DNA from: Perkinsus olseni
Taxonomy: Eukaryota; Perkinsozoa; Perkinsida; Perkinsidae
Direction: 5' to 3'
DNA: 64,000 nt
Assembly (NCBI GenBank): GCA_013115135.1
Contig: JABANP010000008.1
Span: forward strand, 248,001-312,000
Every line of letters begins with the position of its first letter. Positions within the stretch are counted from its first letter, which is position 1. Shown piece after piece: positions 21,370-33,611 of this stretch. The position numbers were made by a program, and so were the translations under genes. Under the pieces are notes generated by a model. It had not been told where the DNA came from. It searched no databases and saw only the letters and a program-made list of their open reading frames with translations.

Positions 21370-24300
21370 TCACTTGCGCTTGCGCTGGTTCTTCCGCCGC
21401 TTCTGATGTTGCGTCTGTCTCTCTGTGGACACTTCTAACTGAGCTGTGCTCGGTCCCGTCTTCACGTTCTCCCCATCGGTTGGAACGACGCCTGAAGGAC
21501 GACCCATGAGAAACCCAGTCTGTACGCCAGAATCTCCCTGTACCTTGGGGACCGCGCATCAGCTGCATCTGCTTCTTCTTCATCTTGCGACGGTAATCAG
21601 ATCGCTCGTGTTTAGGAAGCCACCTGCACCAAGTACCATCCACCTCACGAAGCTCTCGGTAGAGTCTCCCATTACCTCTCAGGGTCCGGCTTCTTGAAGG
21701 CTGACGGGTTCTCAGGATCGAATCCCTTCGGGTAGCGAGGCTTCCGCTTTCGATGGCGCTTCTTCTGACCTAGCAGGGCACGGCATCATCGTTCTGTATC
21801 ACAGTACCCAGCACGTGGCGTGAATACCAGCTACCTCAACATCCTCTCCCTCTGCTGCGGGGCAGCGGTGGCAACCTTCCAACTCCCAACACTGACGTCC
21901 ATCCCTTCCAGCTCCTCAGGATCAACATCATCAATAGAATCCTCAATAGTCTCCGCCTCAGGTGATCTGTCAAGACGGTGGAATCCGATAGGAACGGTGA
22001 TGCTCAGTCTGTTCACCTCTGCACCAGCCGCTCTACCAACATCGAGGCATTCTCCAGGCTCTTCGAAGACGGCGCGCTCACGCGGGAGATAGCTGATACC
22101 TGTGAGCACCACAATGCGACTTGGATAATACATTCCTGCCCAAACTCACCAGTCCATGGATTGCCTCACCCGACCCCAGCGTCCCCAACCTTCGTGCCGT
22201 ACAGCTCCCAAGCCTTGGCGGCCTCCTCATAGAACTTGTTACGGGTAGCGACATCAGCCACGTATCTATCAGCGAAACGGATGGTCCACGCTCCACTACG
22301 AATAGTAGCGAATCGTGTAAACCTGTGCCCACGAAACTCCCAAGGGCGAGCTTGAACGGATATTTTGTAGCCCAATGCATCAGAGATCCTCGGATTTTCA
22401 TGCGTCTTTGGCATTCAAGAACGCCAAGCCCGACTTGCGCACCTCAGGACGCCGGCAGCTTCTCCCGATGAACGTTTCTCCCAGAAGCTCAGGACCTGAG
22501 GGCATTGAGGTTTGAGCACAGAAGTCAAGCAATAGCCTCAGAGTACCTCGGAGATCTCTTTTCTCAACGCGTCTCGGTCTTGAGGTGTATCTCCAGCGTG
22601 AGCACCGAATCTCTGCCTCACAGCCTCAGGCCGACCCATGCTTATCTGGAATGCAGAATGTAACGGTACGTAACAGAGCTACCAATCTTACTTCGGGGCC
22701 GAGCTCGGCAAGCATCTCCGCCGCCTCTGATCTTGTGGCGGGAGTTTCCGCCAGAAGGCCAGCCAAGGACAGACGGACGAAAGTTGCATCTCCAGAGGTG
22801 CCATTGCTAGCCAGCCACCTCTTCAAGGTGTCCACCTGAAATACTTCCGAGGTTGCAGCATCCTTCCACTCCATCAAACCAACTTACAGCCTCACTCTTC
22901 CCCTCCCCACCACTGGCATATTGCGTTACAGCCTTGCCAACAGCGGCGGCACCGCTCTTCGTGAAGTTGTCCCCAAGCTGCGACTCCAACTGTGATAGTA
23001 CAGCCCGAGCTTCAGAGAGCTTTGATCGACTCGAAAAAGCCTAACCGGATGGCCACTACCAGTCAGAGGGACTGACCCAGAACAAGAGCAAGTGTGGCTT
23101 ACGATGCTCTTATTGAGACCCAGAATCCTCAACTGCCCGGAAGTAAGCTTGCTCTCGAGGGACTCAGCTTTGCTGGCTAGTCGAATCCTCTTGAGTGCGT
23201 CAAAGAGTGAGCTGCCCTTAGGCCTCAAAGAAACTGAGAGTAGCGAAGAAGACATGATGCGACATAACATCTCTCACCGCGGGAAACCCGAACCTAGTAT
23301 TACCAAGGTTGTTGCATGCCGTTGCCATAACTGAGACGTCATTCTTCATGCCTCCAATCACGGGCCGCATTATCTTCTCATATATCCTACCGAGCAAAGA
23401 GAGCTTCCACGTCTTCAATTGGAAAGTCCCCTACTCTGCAGCCTCTCCAGTCCGTCCTTGCAGTTGACGGAGGTATCTAACGATGAATCAAGTCTCTCGG
23501 AGCGTAAGGGCCGTGAGTGCATACCCTAGCTGGGCGTTAATCCAATTGAGCTCGGGGTCCGAGTCCGTTTCCACGCCCAGCTCGCTCTTGCACAGGGTGG
23601 AAGCCAAAGTCTGAAACAGAATCAGACTTAGGGATAAAGCTCCCTGGAGGGATCAGACCAGGGATGGGTCCGAACCCGAGTCAGAATACGACACTGGAGC
23701 CCACGTCATTACCAGCATCTCTTCAGCCTTTGCATAATCTTCCTTGAGTAGATAGGCACATGCCAGGTTATAGGCGAGCTAAGATCCATGAACACTGCTT
23801 CGAAATGGCAAGGTATGACAACCACCACCTCGTAGGCATCCTCGGGCTCGCCAAGATCCTTCATAAGCTTATCCAGGTTAGCTGACTCATCATTGGAGTC
23901 CTCCGATACGTAGCTCGCCAGAAGGTTAACCTAGCGGTAAGTGGGGAAACAAGAAGAAACAGTAACCACGTCACTACCGTGAGCAATAGAGACGCTTCAG
24001 AGTCCTCTCCATTTGCGACCTCCTTGACATCCTTAAGCAACTTCTGATAAAGCCCAGTAGTTTCCGAATACCTAATAAAACATACCCATACCAGCGAGGG
24101 TAGAGAGACCGAGCCGCATCCGAGGCGGCCAATGTGTGCTCACTGGTGGAGTCTGTATCGGCACTGGGCCTCCAAGACCTGCCATTTCTCGGAGTTGTCA
24201 CCGTTCTTCGTTATCTCATCCAGACACTCCTAGAGAAGGTGAGATAATCTGTCGGCACTGTACTGTTGGGTATTACCGTCTCTCTATTGAGCCTATACAA

Positions 24301-24896
24301 GCAGTATGCTCGGTAGTAGCTCAATGTAGCGCGTTCTTCCGAAGTACCTACAGGAGCAAAATGCAACGCGGTGGCCATAGCCCGAAAATCGCGGCCATAT
24401 TAGTGTGAACCGATACGAATCGTCGGAGGCCTTCGCCAGAACGCTAAGCCTTCTATATCTCCCGGTAATACACTTGTCTAGGGCAGTGTTGGCCTTCAGA
24501 GTCCAGGAAGTTTAGACATGCTTTCCACTGCGATAACTGAATCTGGCTATACCTACGCAGAAGAAGACAGACTAGTTCACGATCAGCACGTACTTAGGAT
24601 AGAAGAGAGGAACTTCCAGCCGTAGAATCCGCGCAGAATCGAGGCACCACGAGAGCGAACACCCTTCTACTACAGATAGCACATAATGGCCTGCATGTTA
24701 TCCGGATCCTTGTTCAGAACTGAGAATGATGAACGATGATGGACCCCCTGTCCAACCTCACAGGCCGACCATTACTCTGTTTCGAAGTTCTGGTTGCTTC
24801 TTGATAAGCCTCATCCTTGAAGGAGCGGTCAATCTGATAGAACTGCTCCGACAGAGTGGCAGCCGAAGGAGCCTTAGCCACGGTCGCTGCCGACAT
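21370..24896 (-). CDS. SRP72: Signal recognition particle subunit SRP72, multi-exon
   Basis: SRP72 binds SRP RNA with SRP68 and is needed for co-translational targeting to the ER. The N-terminal exon (about 24,760-24,896) reads LSEQFYQIDRSFKDEAYQEA, the first TPR-like helices of the family. The middle of the gene (24,500-21,800) is a series of short helical exons, for example RNKFYEEAAKAWELYG and AEMLAELGPEVRLVALL, consistent with TPR repeats. Near the C-terminus, RYPKGFDPENPSAFKKPDPE is spliced to RWLPKHERSDYRRKMKKK (about 21,560-21,760), matching the family signature PERWLPMRERSYYRGRKKGK that contacts RNA. After a short intron the protein ends in a Lys/Arg-rich tail, KRRKNQRKRK, with TGA at 21370-21372. 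Asparagine synthetase lies about 300 bp upstream on the same strand. Confidence 0.87.
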
Positions 24897-25192
24897 TGCA
24901 CGACCTCAGGAAAAAACTGATTATATTCTACTCCTGCTCGATCGTAGAGATACCCTCTCCTGATGGTGATTGCCGCCCCGCAGCACGGCGAGAGCCTGTA
25001 TTACCCATTCGTCGTTCGCCAGAATCTCCAACTAGTAACTCAACCGTCAGCATAATGGATAACTCTTCTACGGAGAAATTCTCTGTCGTTGTCGACAGGT
25101 TAACATACCACTGCTATCACTACGACAGTTGACACTTTTTGATGAAGTCGCAAGATATGACAGAATCTACGGAGTAACGTATGTCTACTATT

Positions 25193-27538
25193 CTAATCCT
25201 TATATCCGTCCACGTGAACAGTGGTCATGGCGCGGCCACTGGGATCGTCATGCTGCATGAATGACTTATCCCACTTCATGGCGGCTCCCGTGGAGCAGGC
25301 GATGGATGGCCCATAAGGGACAGTCTTGACTGCACAGGACTGAGGGAAGTGCTTCTCGAAGATCTGACGGTACAGATAAGCCTCCTTGGTGAGTGGCGTA
25401 GACTCGGGGTAACGGAACCTGAATGGCCCCAATAAAATGTCCGACAATTCCCTAGTGGAAGCAGGCCCGAAAATCTTACTCAGCAGTATCCATCATTTCA
25501 TCGCTGATCTTCTCTTCCGCATAGTCTCTCAGTCTGTCGATCCAACCATATCCGACGCCATCGGAGAACTGCTCCTTCTGCCTCCACAATACCGAGTCGG
25601 GCAGATAGGGATCCTCAGGGGTGTCAAACGCAGCTCTGAAAGCAAGACACCTCCCTCACCTTTGTTGGCACTTGAACAAACTACCGGAGAATCTGCTTCT
25701 CCATAGTGCGTCCACCACGACCGATCATCTTCAGCTCGGGATCGATGTTCATAGCTACCTCCAAAAACTCGCGATCGAGGAAGGGGACTCGGGCCTCAAC
25801 GCCGAAAGCGCACATGGACTTGTTAGCCTACACACATAGAGAACCAATGGTACTAGGAATAAGAATATGCGCACATGATTCGAAGCACACAATGGCATTG
25901 ATGACTATTACTCTCAAGCAATCGAACATATGCAACTGGTCTATCTTCCTGACACATTCCTCATGGAACTCCTTCGCGTTGGGAGCCTTGTGGAAGTAGA
26001 GATAACCTCCGAAAACTTCATCAGCTCCCTCGCCGCTGAGAACCATCTTGACACCTATAGAAGAATCGTATTGGGTGGAGGCTGCTAAATGTAGTATCCC
26101 TCACCAGTGGCCTTAATAAGCCTGGTCATAAGGTACATAGGAGTGGAAGCACGCACAGTAGTAACATCAAAAGTCTCCAAGTGATAGATGACATCCTCGA
26201 GAGCATCAATGCCATCCTGACACCAGCAAAGTGGAGAATGTGTGGGGATTACTGATGCAGCCGCCCTACCTGCAAAGTGAAGGTGAACTCTCTGTGATGA
26301 GTGCCGAGGAACTCAGCGACTTCCCTGGCAGCCTTGACATCAGGGGAGCCCTCGAGACCAACGCAGTAAGACCTGATCGTCAGAACGAGTCCTCAAGTGC
26401 CGAATTGGCGGTGGACTATCATTGACTTACCTCAAGCGTGCGATCTGCGGGAGCTTTCCAGTCTTTCTTAGTTTCCGGCAATAGTCCTCGTCATCACCGC
26501 AAGCCTGTCGCATGCGGATACGGGAGGCAATGCTAGCCACGAGGCTTGAGTCCAGGCCACCCGAGAGCAGCACTCCGTAAGGGACATCGGCCATCATGTG
26601 GGACTCTACAGACTTCACCAAAGCGCTACGAAGCTCCTCAGGAGTTGGTCTCTGGGTGGGGATCTCGAGCCTCCACGAAGGGTTGTACCACCTCTCAAAC
26701 TTGTGAACGCCTGCAAAGATTGATCTCAAGTTCTCGAACTGTTACTCGCTAACGACCCACCATGCTTGGTTGAATCGTAGTAGTGTCCAGGAGGGAACTG
26801 CATGTAGTTGGTGCATCGGTCACAAAGAGCCTTCATCTCACTGGCGAAGTAGACCGTGCCATCAGGACCCCATCCGATGTACAAGGGGATAATGCCAATC
26901 TGACGAACACCCAGTTTAACGCTATGCGTCGAACAGATTTGGCACTCCTACATGGTCCCTAGCTGCAACATACTTCCCGGTAGTAGCATCATAAATAACA
27001 AAAGCGAACATACCACGGAGTTGGTTGAGGAGGTCCTCCATAGTGTCACCGCGGTCGTACCTACAACCGGGGGTTCAGCCCACCCCAGCTGCGTTTCCCG
27101 ACTCGTTACATGTGAAGCATAACTTCGCAATCGCTGCCGCTGGAGAACTCGAATCCCTCTTGGATCAGCTGCTGGCGAATGGGCTGATAGTTGTAGATCT
27201 CACCGTTAACAGCCAGGACCTGCCAGACTCGTGTGGGGGTGTCAAGATTCAACCGTGGTCTCCCCTACTGTGGTGTGATCCTTGTTGTACAGAGGCTGGG
27301 CGCCAGACTCGACGTCCACAATTGCCAATCGCTCATGAGCGATGAACACGTCGTTGTGACAATAGCAAGAGCTCCAATCGGGACCGCGATGTCGAATGCG
27401 CCTGAACGTGTCCATTCGTACGCCCTCCCCCCACAGTGAGTATATTACCACCCCTTATTACCTCGAGAGCTGCAATCCGGTAGGTCGAAAAACGTCGGCG
27501 TCCTCCTTGAGGCCGAATACTGCCAATATACCGCACAT
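25193..27538 (-). CDS. ASNS: Asparagine synthetase (glutamine-hydrolysing), multi-exon
   Basis: Makes asparagine from aspartate, glutamine and ATP in the cytosol. The start at 27538 gives [17 protein letters not shown] with the nucleophilic Cys2 exposed after Met removal, as required for the class II glutaminase domain. RHRGPDWS and [18 protein letters not shown] follow after a short intron. The synthetase domain shows the PPi-loop [16 protein letters not shown] (26541-26564 on the + coordinates), then [20 protein letters not shown] (about 25,980-26,040). The C-terminus has [30 protein letters not shown] and DPSGRA, matching AsnB/ASNS. The TAG stop is at 25193-25195. All catalytic landmarks looked for are present. 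Confidence 0.93.
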
Positions 27539-28074
27539 AGTGAGGTGGGAATGAAAAGTCTGAGTAAAGCAGGCGACTTAGCGACGAGCTGCGCAGAGGC
27601 GAAGGTTAAAAGATACAACTCGACGACTTTAAGATGCCACTTGCATTCTTGAATTCCCTCAACGATCCCGCCGGACGCATAATGAAAGTTGGGGGCCTCC
27701 CAGAGTCCGTCACTAAAATCTTGAAGGCCGGTCTCTATTTTTGCAAAATGCATGAACAGCGCGTTTAGGATAGGGCGCGCCACTTGTGCAGTCCACATTG
27801 GCCTGGCGCTCATTCTTGTGTTACTAGCGTTGCGTTGCTAGCGGGTCTCTGCGAGTTCTCTCTTATTTGAAATATCTATCTACTGAGTAATGCTTCGACA
27901 GGTTCTTGGTCGTTTCTAGTGCTATTCCTGTGATGTTCTTGGCTACAATGCTTCTACGATTCCTGAGAGCCCTCTATGCTCCTTCCGTATGTCCCGACGG
28001 CATTGCCCGCTATCGTCGCACCGTTGGCCAGTGCATCATTTTTATGACTGTGACTCTGACTACTATCCCTACAT
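27539..28074. other. Region between asparagine synthetase and the minisatellite
   Basis: This contains the upstream (promoter-side) sequence of asparagine synthetase. No known protein motif is seen on either strand. A + open frame entering the repeat from 27,989 shows no recognisable non-repeat domain. Confidence 0.35.
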
Positions 28075-29795
28075 GTCCTCTACTGTCGTGACTACGATGA
28101 GCAGTAAGCCGGTTATTGCTATTGCTATGGTCGTGACTACGATGAGCAGTAGGCCGTTTATTGCTATTGCTATGGTCGTGACTACGATGAGCAGTAGGCC
28201 GTTTATTGCTATTGCTATGGTCGTGACTACGATGAGCAGTAGGCCGTTTATTGCTATTGCTATGGTCGTGACTACGATGAGCAGTAGGCCGTTTATTGCT
28301 ATTGCTATGGTCGTGATTACGGTGAGCTCTGAGGCGGTAATTGCTACTTCTATGGTCGTGCCTACAATGAACAACGAGCCGGGTATTGCTATCGTTATGA
28401 TCGTGACTATGAAGAACACTGAGGCGGTTGTTGCTACTATGGTCGTGACTAGAATGAACAACGAGTCGGTTATTGCTATCGCTATGGTCGTGACTGAGGC
28501 GATTATTGCTATTGCTATGGTCATGCCTACGATGAGCACTGAGCCGGTTATTGCTACTTCTATGGTCGTGTCTACAATGGTCGCTGAGCCAGTTATTGCT
28601 ATCGTTATGGTCGTGACTACAATGAGACCTAAGCCGGTAATTGGTGTTGCTATGGTCGTGACTACTGTGAGTGATGAGTTGATTATTGTTGCTGCTATGG
28701 TCGTGACTACGATGAATGATGAGTCGATTATCGTTGTTGCCATGGTCGTGACTACAATGAGCAACGGTTCGGTTATTGCTATCGCCATGGTCGTGAGTAC
28801 AGAGAACACTGAGGCGATTATTGCTATTACTATGGTGGTGACTACGATGAGCACTGAGCCGGTTATTGCTACTTCTATGATCGTGTCTACAATGGTCGCT
28901 GAGCCGGTTATTGCTATCGTTATGGTCGTGGCTACAATGAGACCTAAGCCGGTAATTGGTGTTGCTATGGTCGTGACTACTGCGAGTGATGAGTCGATTA
29001 TTGTTGTTGCTATGGTCGTGACTACAATGAACAACGAGTCGGTTATTGCTATCGCTATGGTCGTGAGTACGAAGAACACTGAGGCGATATTGCTATTGCT
29101 ATGGTCGTGACTACGATGAGGACTGAGCCGGTTATTGCTACTTCTATGGTCGTGCCTACAATGAACAACGAGCCGGGTATTGCTATCGTTATGATCGTGA
29201 CTATGAAGAACACTGATGCGGTTGTTGCTACTATGGTCGTGACTACAATGAGCGCTGAGTCGGTTATTGCTATCGCTATGGTCGTGACTGAGGCGCTTAT
29301 TGCTATTGCTATGGTCATGCCTATGATGAGCACTGAGCCGGTTATTGCTATTTCTCTATGGTCGTGGCTACAATGGGCGTTGAGCCGGTTATTGCTATCG
29401 TTATGGTCGTGACTACAATAAACACCGAGCCGGTTATTGCTACTTCTATGGTCGTGACTACAATGAGCCCCGAGGCGATTATTGTTGCTGCTATGGTCGT
29501 GACTACGATGAATGATGAGTCGATTATCGTTGTTGCCATGGTCGTGACTACAATGAGCAACGGGTCGGTTATTGCTATCGCCATGGTCGTGAGTACAGAG
29601 AACACTGAGGCGATTATTGCTATTACTATGGTGGTGACTACGATGAGCACTGAGCCGGTTATTGGTACTTCTATGGTCGTGTCTACAATGGTCGCTGAGC
29701 CGGTTATTGCTATCGTTATGGTCGTGGCTACAATGAGACCTAAGCCGGTAATTGGTGTTGCTATGGTCGTGACTACTGTGAGTGATGAGTTGATT
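28075..29795. repeat. 45-bp minisatellite with higher-order duplications
   Basis: About 1.7 kb of tandem units based on 45 bp (15 codons). The cleanest run is 28,130-28,310, where the + strand reads MVVTTMSSRPFIAIA four times. Shorter 30-bp units are mixed in. Larger blocks are themselves duplicated: the segment with TGAGACCTAAGCCGG occurs near 28,622, 28,942 and 29,735, and the segment around 28,345-28,550 recurs at 29,118-29,345. Long open frames exist on both strands, each broken by two frame changes across the array. Both strands would encode Ile/Val/Thr/Ala-rich repeats. Confidence 0.9.
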
Positions 29796-30376
29796 ATTGG
29801 TCGGTCCCCATCACTTTCCTCGGCTGATGACCGCTCAGGAACGTCGCGGTCCCCATCACTTTCCTCGGTTGATGACCGCTCAGGAACGTCGCGGTCCCCA
29901 TCACTTTCCTCGGCTGATGACCGCTCAGGAACGTCGCCGTCCCCATCACCTTCCTCGGGAGATGACCGCTCAGGAACGTCGCCGTCCCCATCACCTTCCT
30001 CGGGAGATGACCGGTCAGGAGAGACATCACCAGGAGGGGCGCACATACGGAGATTATCGGTGGCCCATTGCACGATCTGCGGTCCTAGGCGATGGGCAAG
30101 AGCCATAACGCTCGGTTCGTCACTTCTCCTCACGAAGAGGCCGAGTGGCGAATGTGTGCGACGGTTCGCAGAGTGGTTAGCATAGATTCGCGCCCGCCAG
30201 CTCCCAGCCACCTCGATCACATTGTACGGAGGACGTCTCTTCAACAGACACCACTCTTCGTCGGCAATTTCCGCACCTGTCGCCTGGATAAGGTGCTTCA
30301 GAGAACGAAGCTTGTTGCGCTTCGTCGCGCCCAATTTGCCGGGCTTCCGACCCGGCTTCTTACCGCGGCGTCCCAT
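29348..30376 (-). CDS. Predicted protein: basic N-terminal domain, acidic 15-residue repeats, hydrophobic repeats
   Basis: The open frame from ATG 30376 begins MGRRGKKPGRKPGKLG, an AT-hook-like or nuclear-signal-like basic patch. About 95 residues of non-repeated, ordered-looking sequence follow, including EIADEEWCLLKRRPPYNVIE and a GSWRARIYANHS strand. Next come about five copies of a 15-residue acidic unit (DGDGDVPERSSPEEG type) encoded by a 45-bp repeat (29,806-30,030). The frame then runs into the Ile/Val/Thr-rich minisatellite and stops at 29348. The N-terminal domain is not recognised. The hydrophobic tail could be a reading-frame accident. It could be a gene whose C-terminus is built from the minisatellite, or a short gene ending in repeats. 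There is no homology support. Confidence 0.45.
   Translation of the reverse strand: MGRRGKKPGRKPGKLGATKRNKLRSLKHLIQATGAEIADEEWCLLKRRPPYNVIEVAGSWRARIYANHSANRRTHSPLGLFVRRSDEPSVMALAHRLGPQIVQWATDNLRMCAPPGDVSPDRSSPEEGDGDGDVPERSSPEEGDGDGDVPERSSAEESDGDRDVPERSSTEESDGDRDVPERSSAEESDGDRPIINSSLTVVTTIATPITGLGLIVATTITIAITGSATIVDTTIEVPITGSVLIVVTTIVIAIIASVFSVLTTMAIAITDPLLIVVTTMATTIIDSSFIVVTTIAATIIASGLIVVTTIEVAITGSVFIVVTTITIAITGSTPIVATTIEK
29806..30030. repeat. Five-copy 45-bp repeat encoding acidic units
   Basis: Five tandem 45-bp units, each containing TGACCGCTCAGG (last unit TGACCGGTCAGG) and GTCCCCATCA, abut the larger minisatellite at about 29,800. The period equals that of the neighbouring array although the sequence is unrelated. 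Confidence 0.9.
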
Positions 30377-33300
30377 GAAAGTGAACAAAGAAGAAATTGG
30401 GAGGCCGCTGCATCGAACTTATTGCGAGTCTCAATAGGGAGATCATGAAAAGTTTTCATTGAAAACCATTATTCCGCTTAGGCCGTTGAGCAAGCATCCG
30501 AAGCCAATCGACTGATAACGCAACAACATTTAACGAGAGAAACAAACTACCACTTATTAACATGATAACGGTCAAGCCGGGGCCCCCGGCCCGGGGAGTC
30601 ACCTGCTCGGTGACACAATCGGCCGAAAGCGATCGGCGTGTCACTGGTTCCCGTTGGAAGTTGCAGCACTGCTCGGGGTGCTCATAATGGGCAGCTCAGC
30701 TGCTGCAGCTGAGCGATTGGAGCGTGGAGACCTACGTGGCCACCTCGCTCGGACGAGGCGCTTCAAAGAGAGACACTTGCTGTACTTCTCCTGCGCCTAC
30801 CTCTCGTGGGTTGGCGGGCACTGTCTGTCCTCTCGTGGAGTCAGTGCACCGAGGAGTCCTCGGCGAAAACCCACATACCATGGCAGAGCCATACTGGAGT
30901 CTCCACAGTGCTGTTGGAATGTCCAAGTTGGACAAACCACAGTACAACGACAGGCCCCGAATACCACGGTTCACCCAACGGAACGAAGAAAAAAGTTAGT
31001 TAGAAGAAGAAAGTTCTTGAAACACAAAAAAGTAGCTATCGCAGTCTCATTACCTGCCGCTTTATATTGGGGTAGTGGTTTGGGAGCAGAAACTCGCCTT
31101 GAAGCGACCCGAAACTGATGTGTGTCGAGGCTGCGTTGTGTTGTGCGTGCGTTGTAATCTGACCACTCCAGGAACTCTCCTGAAGTAACCCTGTGGGCAC
31201 CACTACCTGTACAATGGTCTTCTGGCATATCGCTACCACTCCATTATAGCCTCCTGGCCCTCCCTGAGGGGCTGGCGTCAACTAGAAACGGCTGACAAGT
31301 TAAAGGCCTGAACGCAAGTTCACTCCACCAGCCCAAGTGCCTCTCAGCCACGTCGACGTGGTCGACGGTCGACCTCCTTTAGTGTGAGCACAGGTGGAGT
31401 GAACCGCGGACCCAGTGAAAGCTCAGGAATCACGGACCGTGATTCACGTCATAAGCAAAGCAATGGTAGCCATCACAGTGGCATAGTATACATCTAAATG
31501 GCGGCTACGACAGTGAAAACAACGAAACGGCACCGCCTTCACTGAAATAGACCGTAGTCGACATCGGGCTCCGCGCCACTTGGTCGTTGCAGTCGACCGG
31601 CCTCCCCGGGTGGACGAAGCCTGCAGGAAGGACCGCATTGCCGCAAACCGTCCCGGTCCCACTGGACTCACTCGATCCCCACATTCCGCCATGTCAGCTC
31701 CTGCCAACCCAAACCAAGGCTATCGAAGTTAGCGAAGCCATGGGTGTGAGGGGCTGCGCTACTGCAAACACGCCGCCGCTGACCTCCAGTAGAGTAGCGA
31801 CGCAAGAATAGCACAAGAACGGTATATAGGACGCCTCACTTAGTAGCACAGAAAGAGAGGCAGCTGCGGCCCACCATGGCCCACGTGAACATAGCCTGAC
31901 ACAGTGTGAACCGGGTGCGCAGCGAGTCCTGCCATCTCTGTCCCCCTAGAGGAATCCCGCCGTATCTGGAACACTCTTGAGATCTATGCGGACTAGGGGT
32001 CTCGGCTAGGACTTACTTGGCGAGTTGGTTGTAAGCGTGAAAACAGAAGCAGAGAAGGAACCATCTGCCGCTAGAGACCTCCCACCAATACTTCCTTCGT
32101 CGGTCAAATATATAGCGAAGCACTGGAAAACATACTAACATAACCAGTTGAATCTGCGATGAACGAGAGCTACTAACACACTAAAAGACGGCGGAGGTAT
32201 AACTCACCAAGGAGAGTGTCAGATAAGTGGAGGAGAAGGAACACAGGGGTGTATGCTGCCCTCTTTGAGCGAGCACCTAACCAGGTCCACTGCTATCTGC
32301 AGGACATGTACTAAACCCTGAAGCACCGCCTGTTCGGGAGAGAGTGAAACCGCACACTATAAGCCATTGATGACACTACCGAGTCTGAGGGAGGGGGACC
32401 GTATCTTCCAATGAACAGGTCCGACCTTAGAGTGTTGATTTTCCCGTTACGGGTACATGATGGCAAGCAAGCTGAAGGGCAACAGAAGAAAATCGTCACT
32501 CCTACGGGTAGCAGCAGCGAGCCCTACCCTTGAACTTCTACTGTAATAGAGGGCATCATCCACGGAGACACTAGACAGCCGGTACAGTTATTAACAAGGC
32601 CTCGAAGTGACACCGCCTGTAAGCCACAAATCCACCCCTGAAGGGTACCTATTTTCTCCACCGGTGAGCCCAGCACTTCGTAGTACCTTGCCATACAGCA
32701 AATAATGACGAAGGCAAAGTTATCCGTAGGAGATTACGTATGGTCCAGGAACAAGTCACTGGTCATGCTGGTAACTGCTGATGAGGAACAGAATACGATG
32801 GCCGCCACGGTCGCCTGAGACCATGTGAAAGGGCGCTGACCGTAGATCGCGTTATACTACCAGCTGCTTGCCAAGACCGCTATAGTACTGGCTTTACAGA
32901 GTAGGACCATCTCCACTCCAACGGAGGGGAACCCTGTACATCCCCAAATAAGTCGTGGAAGCAACCGGCAGCGCTCGAGGGACATACCCAACCGCATTCG
33001 AACAATCGATGCCATCGCTGAGCTTCCAGCATCAAGATACTGTTGGGGTGGTGCGCTCACCTGGTCACAACGACAGCGAACTTAAGGAAGTAAAGGAGGA
33101 GCATCATGACGGAAATGATCACAGAAGAACTACATGAACGAGAAGCCCATCCTTGTCTTCAAGGGCAAGGGCGTCCTCTTGGTGGAACATTGCCGCCGGA
33201 GGGAGTAGTGGGGACCAGGAGAAGCGAACGTTATCACTCTTATCAACCCTAAGGTGCCAAGGGATGCCTTTGTGCTGAACTTTTTGGTGAAGCTCCACTG

Positions 33301-33611
33301 CACTTGTTCGTTTTGCGGGATCTTCCTCCTTTGCGTCAACTTCCATCGTTGGACATCGAAGAGGACATGGAAGCACAGGTGTTATAGCCTAGGCAGTCGC
33401 ACGCCTTTATAAACTGAAGCCAGTCCACGGTAATGCTGTACGTCTGACGTAGTATCTTGTCAGAAATGCGCAGAATAGGGACAGAAGATTTTGTGCAGAG
33501 TGCAAGAATAGTGACGGGCCCCGAATTAAATAGTGACGCAATCTGTTTGCCCCGAAAGTTGGCTCATTCGCGTTCTCAGTATCACCTGCTCCTTAGGGTC
33601 CTTCTTTTGCA
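30377..33611. other. 3.2-kb region with no recognised gene; strand-switch zone
   Basis: No segment on either strand matches a family I know. Modest open frames exist (for example minus 31,036-31,281 and minus 33,119-33,376) and could be exons of unknown genes. It contains a GC-rich stretch at about 30,578-30,600 and a cluster of palindromes at 31,348-31,445. Genes to the left are on the minus strand and genes to the right on the plus strand, so promoters for both blocks may lie here. Confidence 0.4.
31348..31445. repeat. Cluster of short perfect palindromes
   Basis: CCACGTCGACGTGG (31348-31361) is a perfect 14-bp palindrome, followed at once by GGTCGACGGTCGACC, giving three overlapping GTCGAC sites. 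At 31427-31445 GAATCACGG and CCGTGATTC form a 9-bp inverted repeat around a single central A. Confidence 0.7.

Noticed and set aside
30654..31118. A 154-codon + frame in the gene-poor region
   Set aside because: It has overlapping open frames in all three + frames and on the minus strand, no known motif, and no typical Met start (the frame opens with a non-ATG codon).
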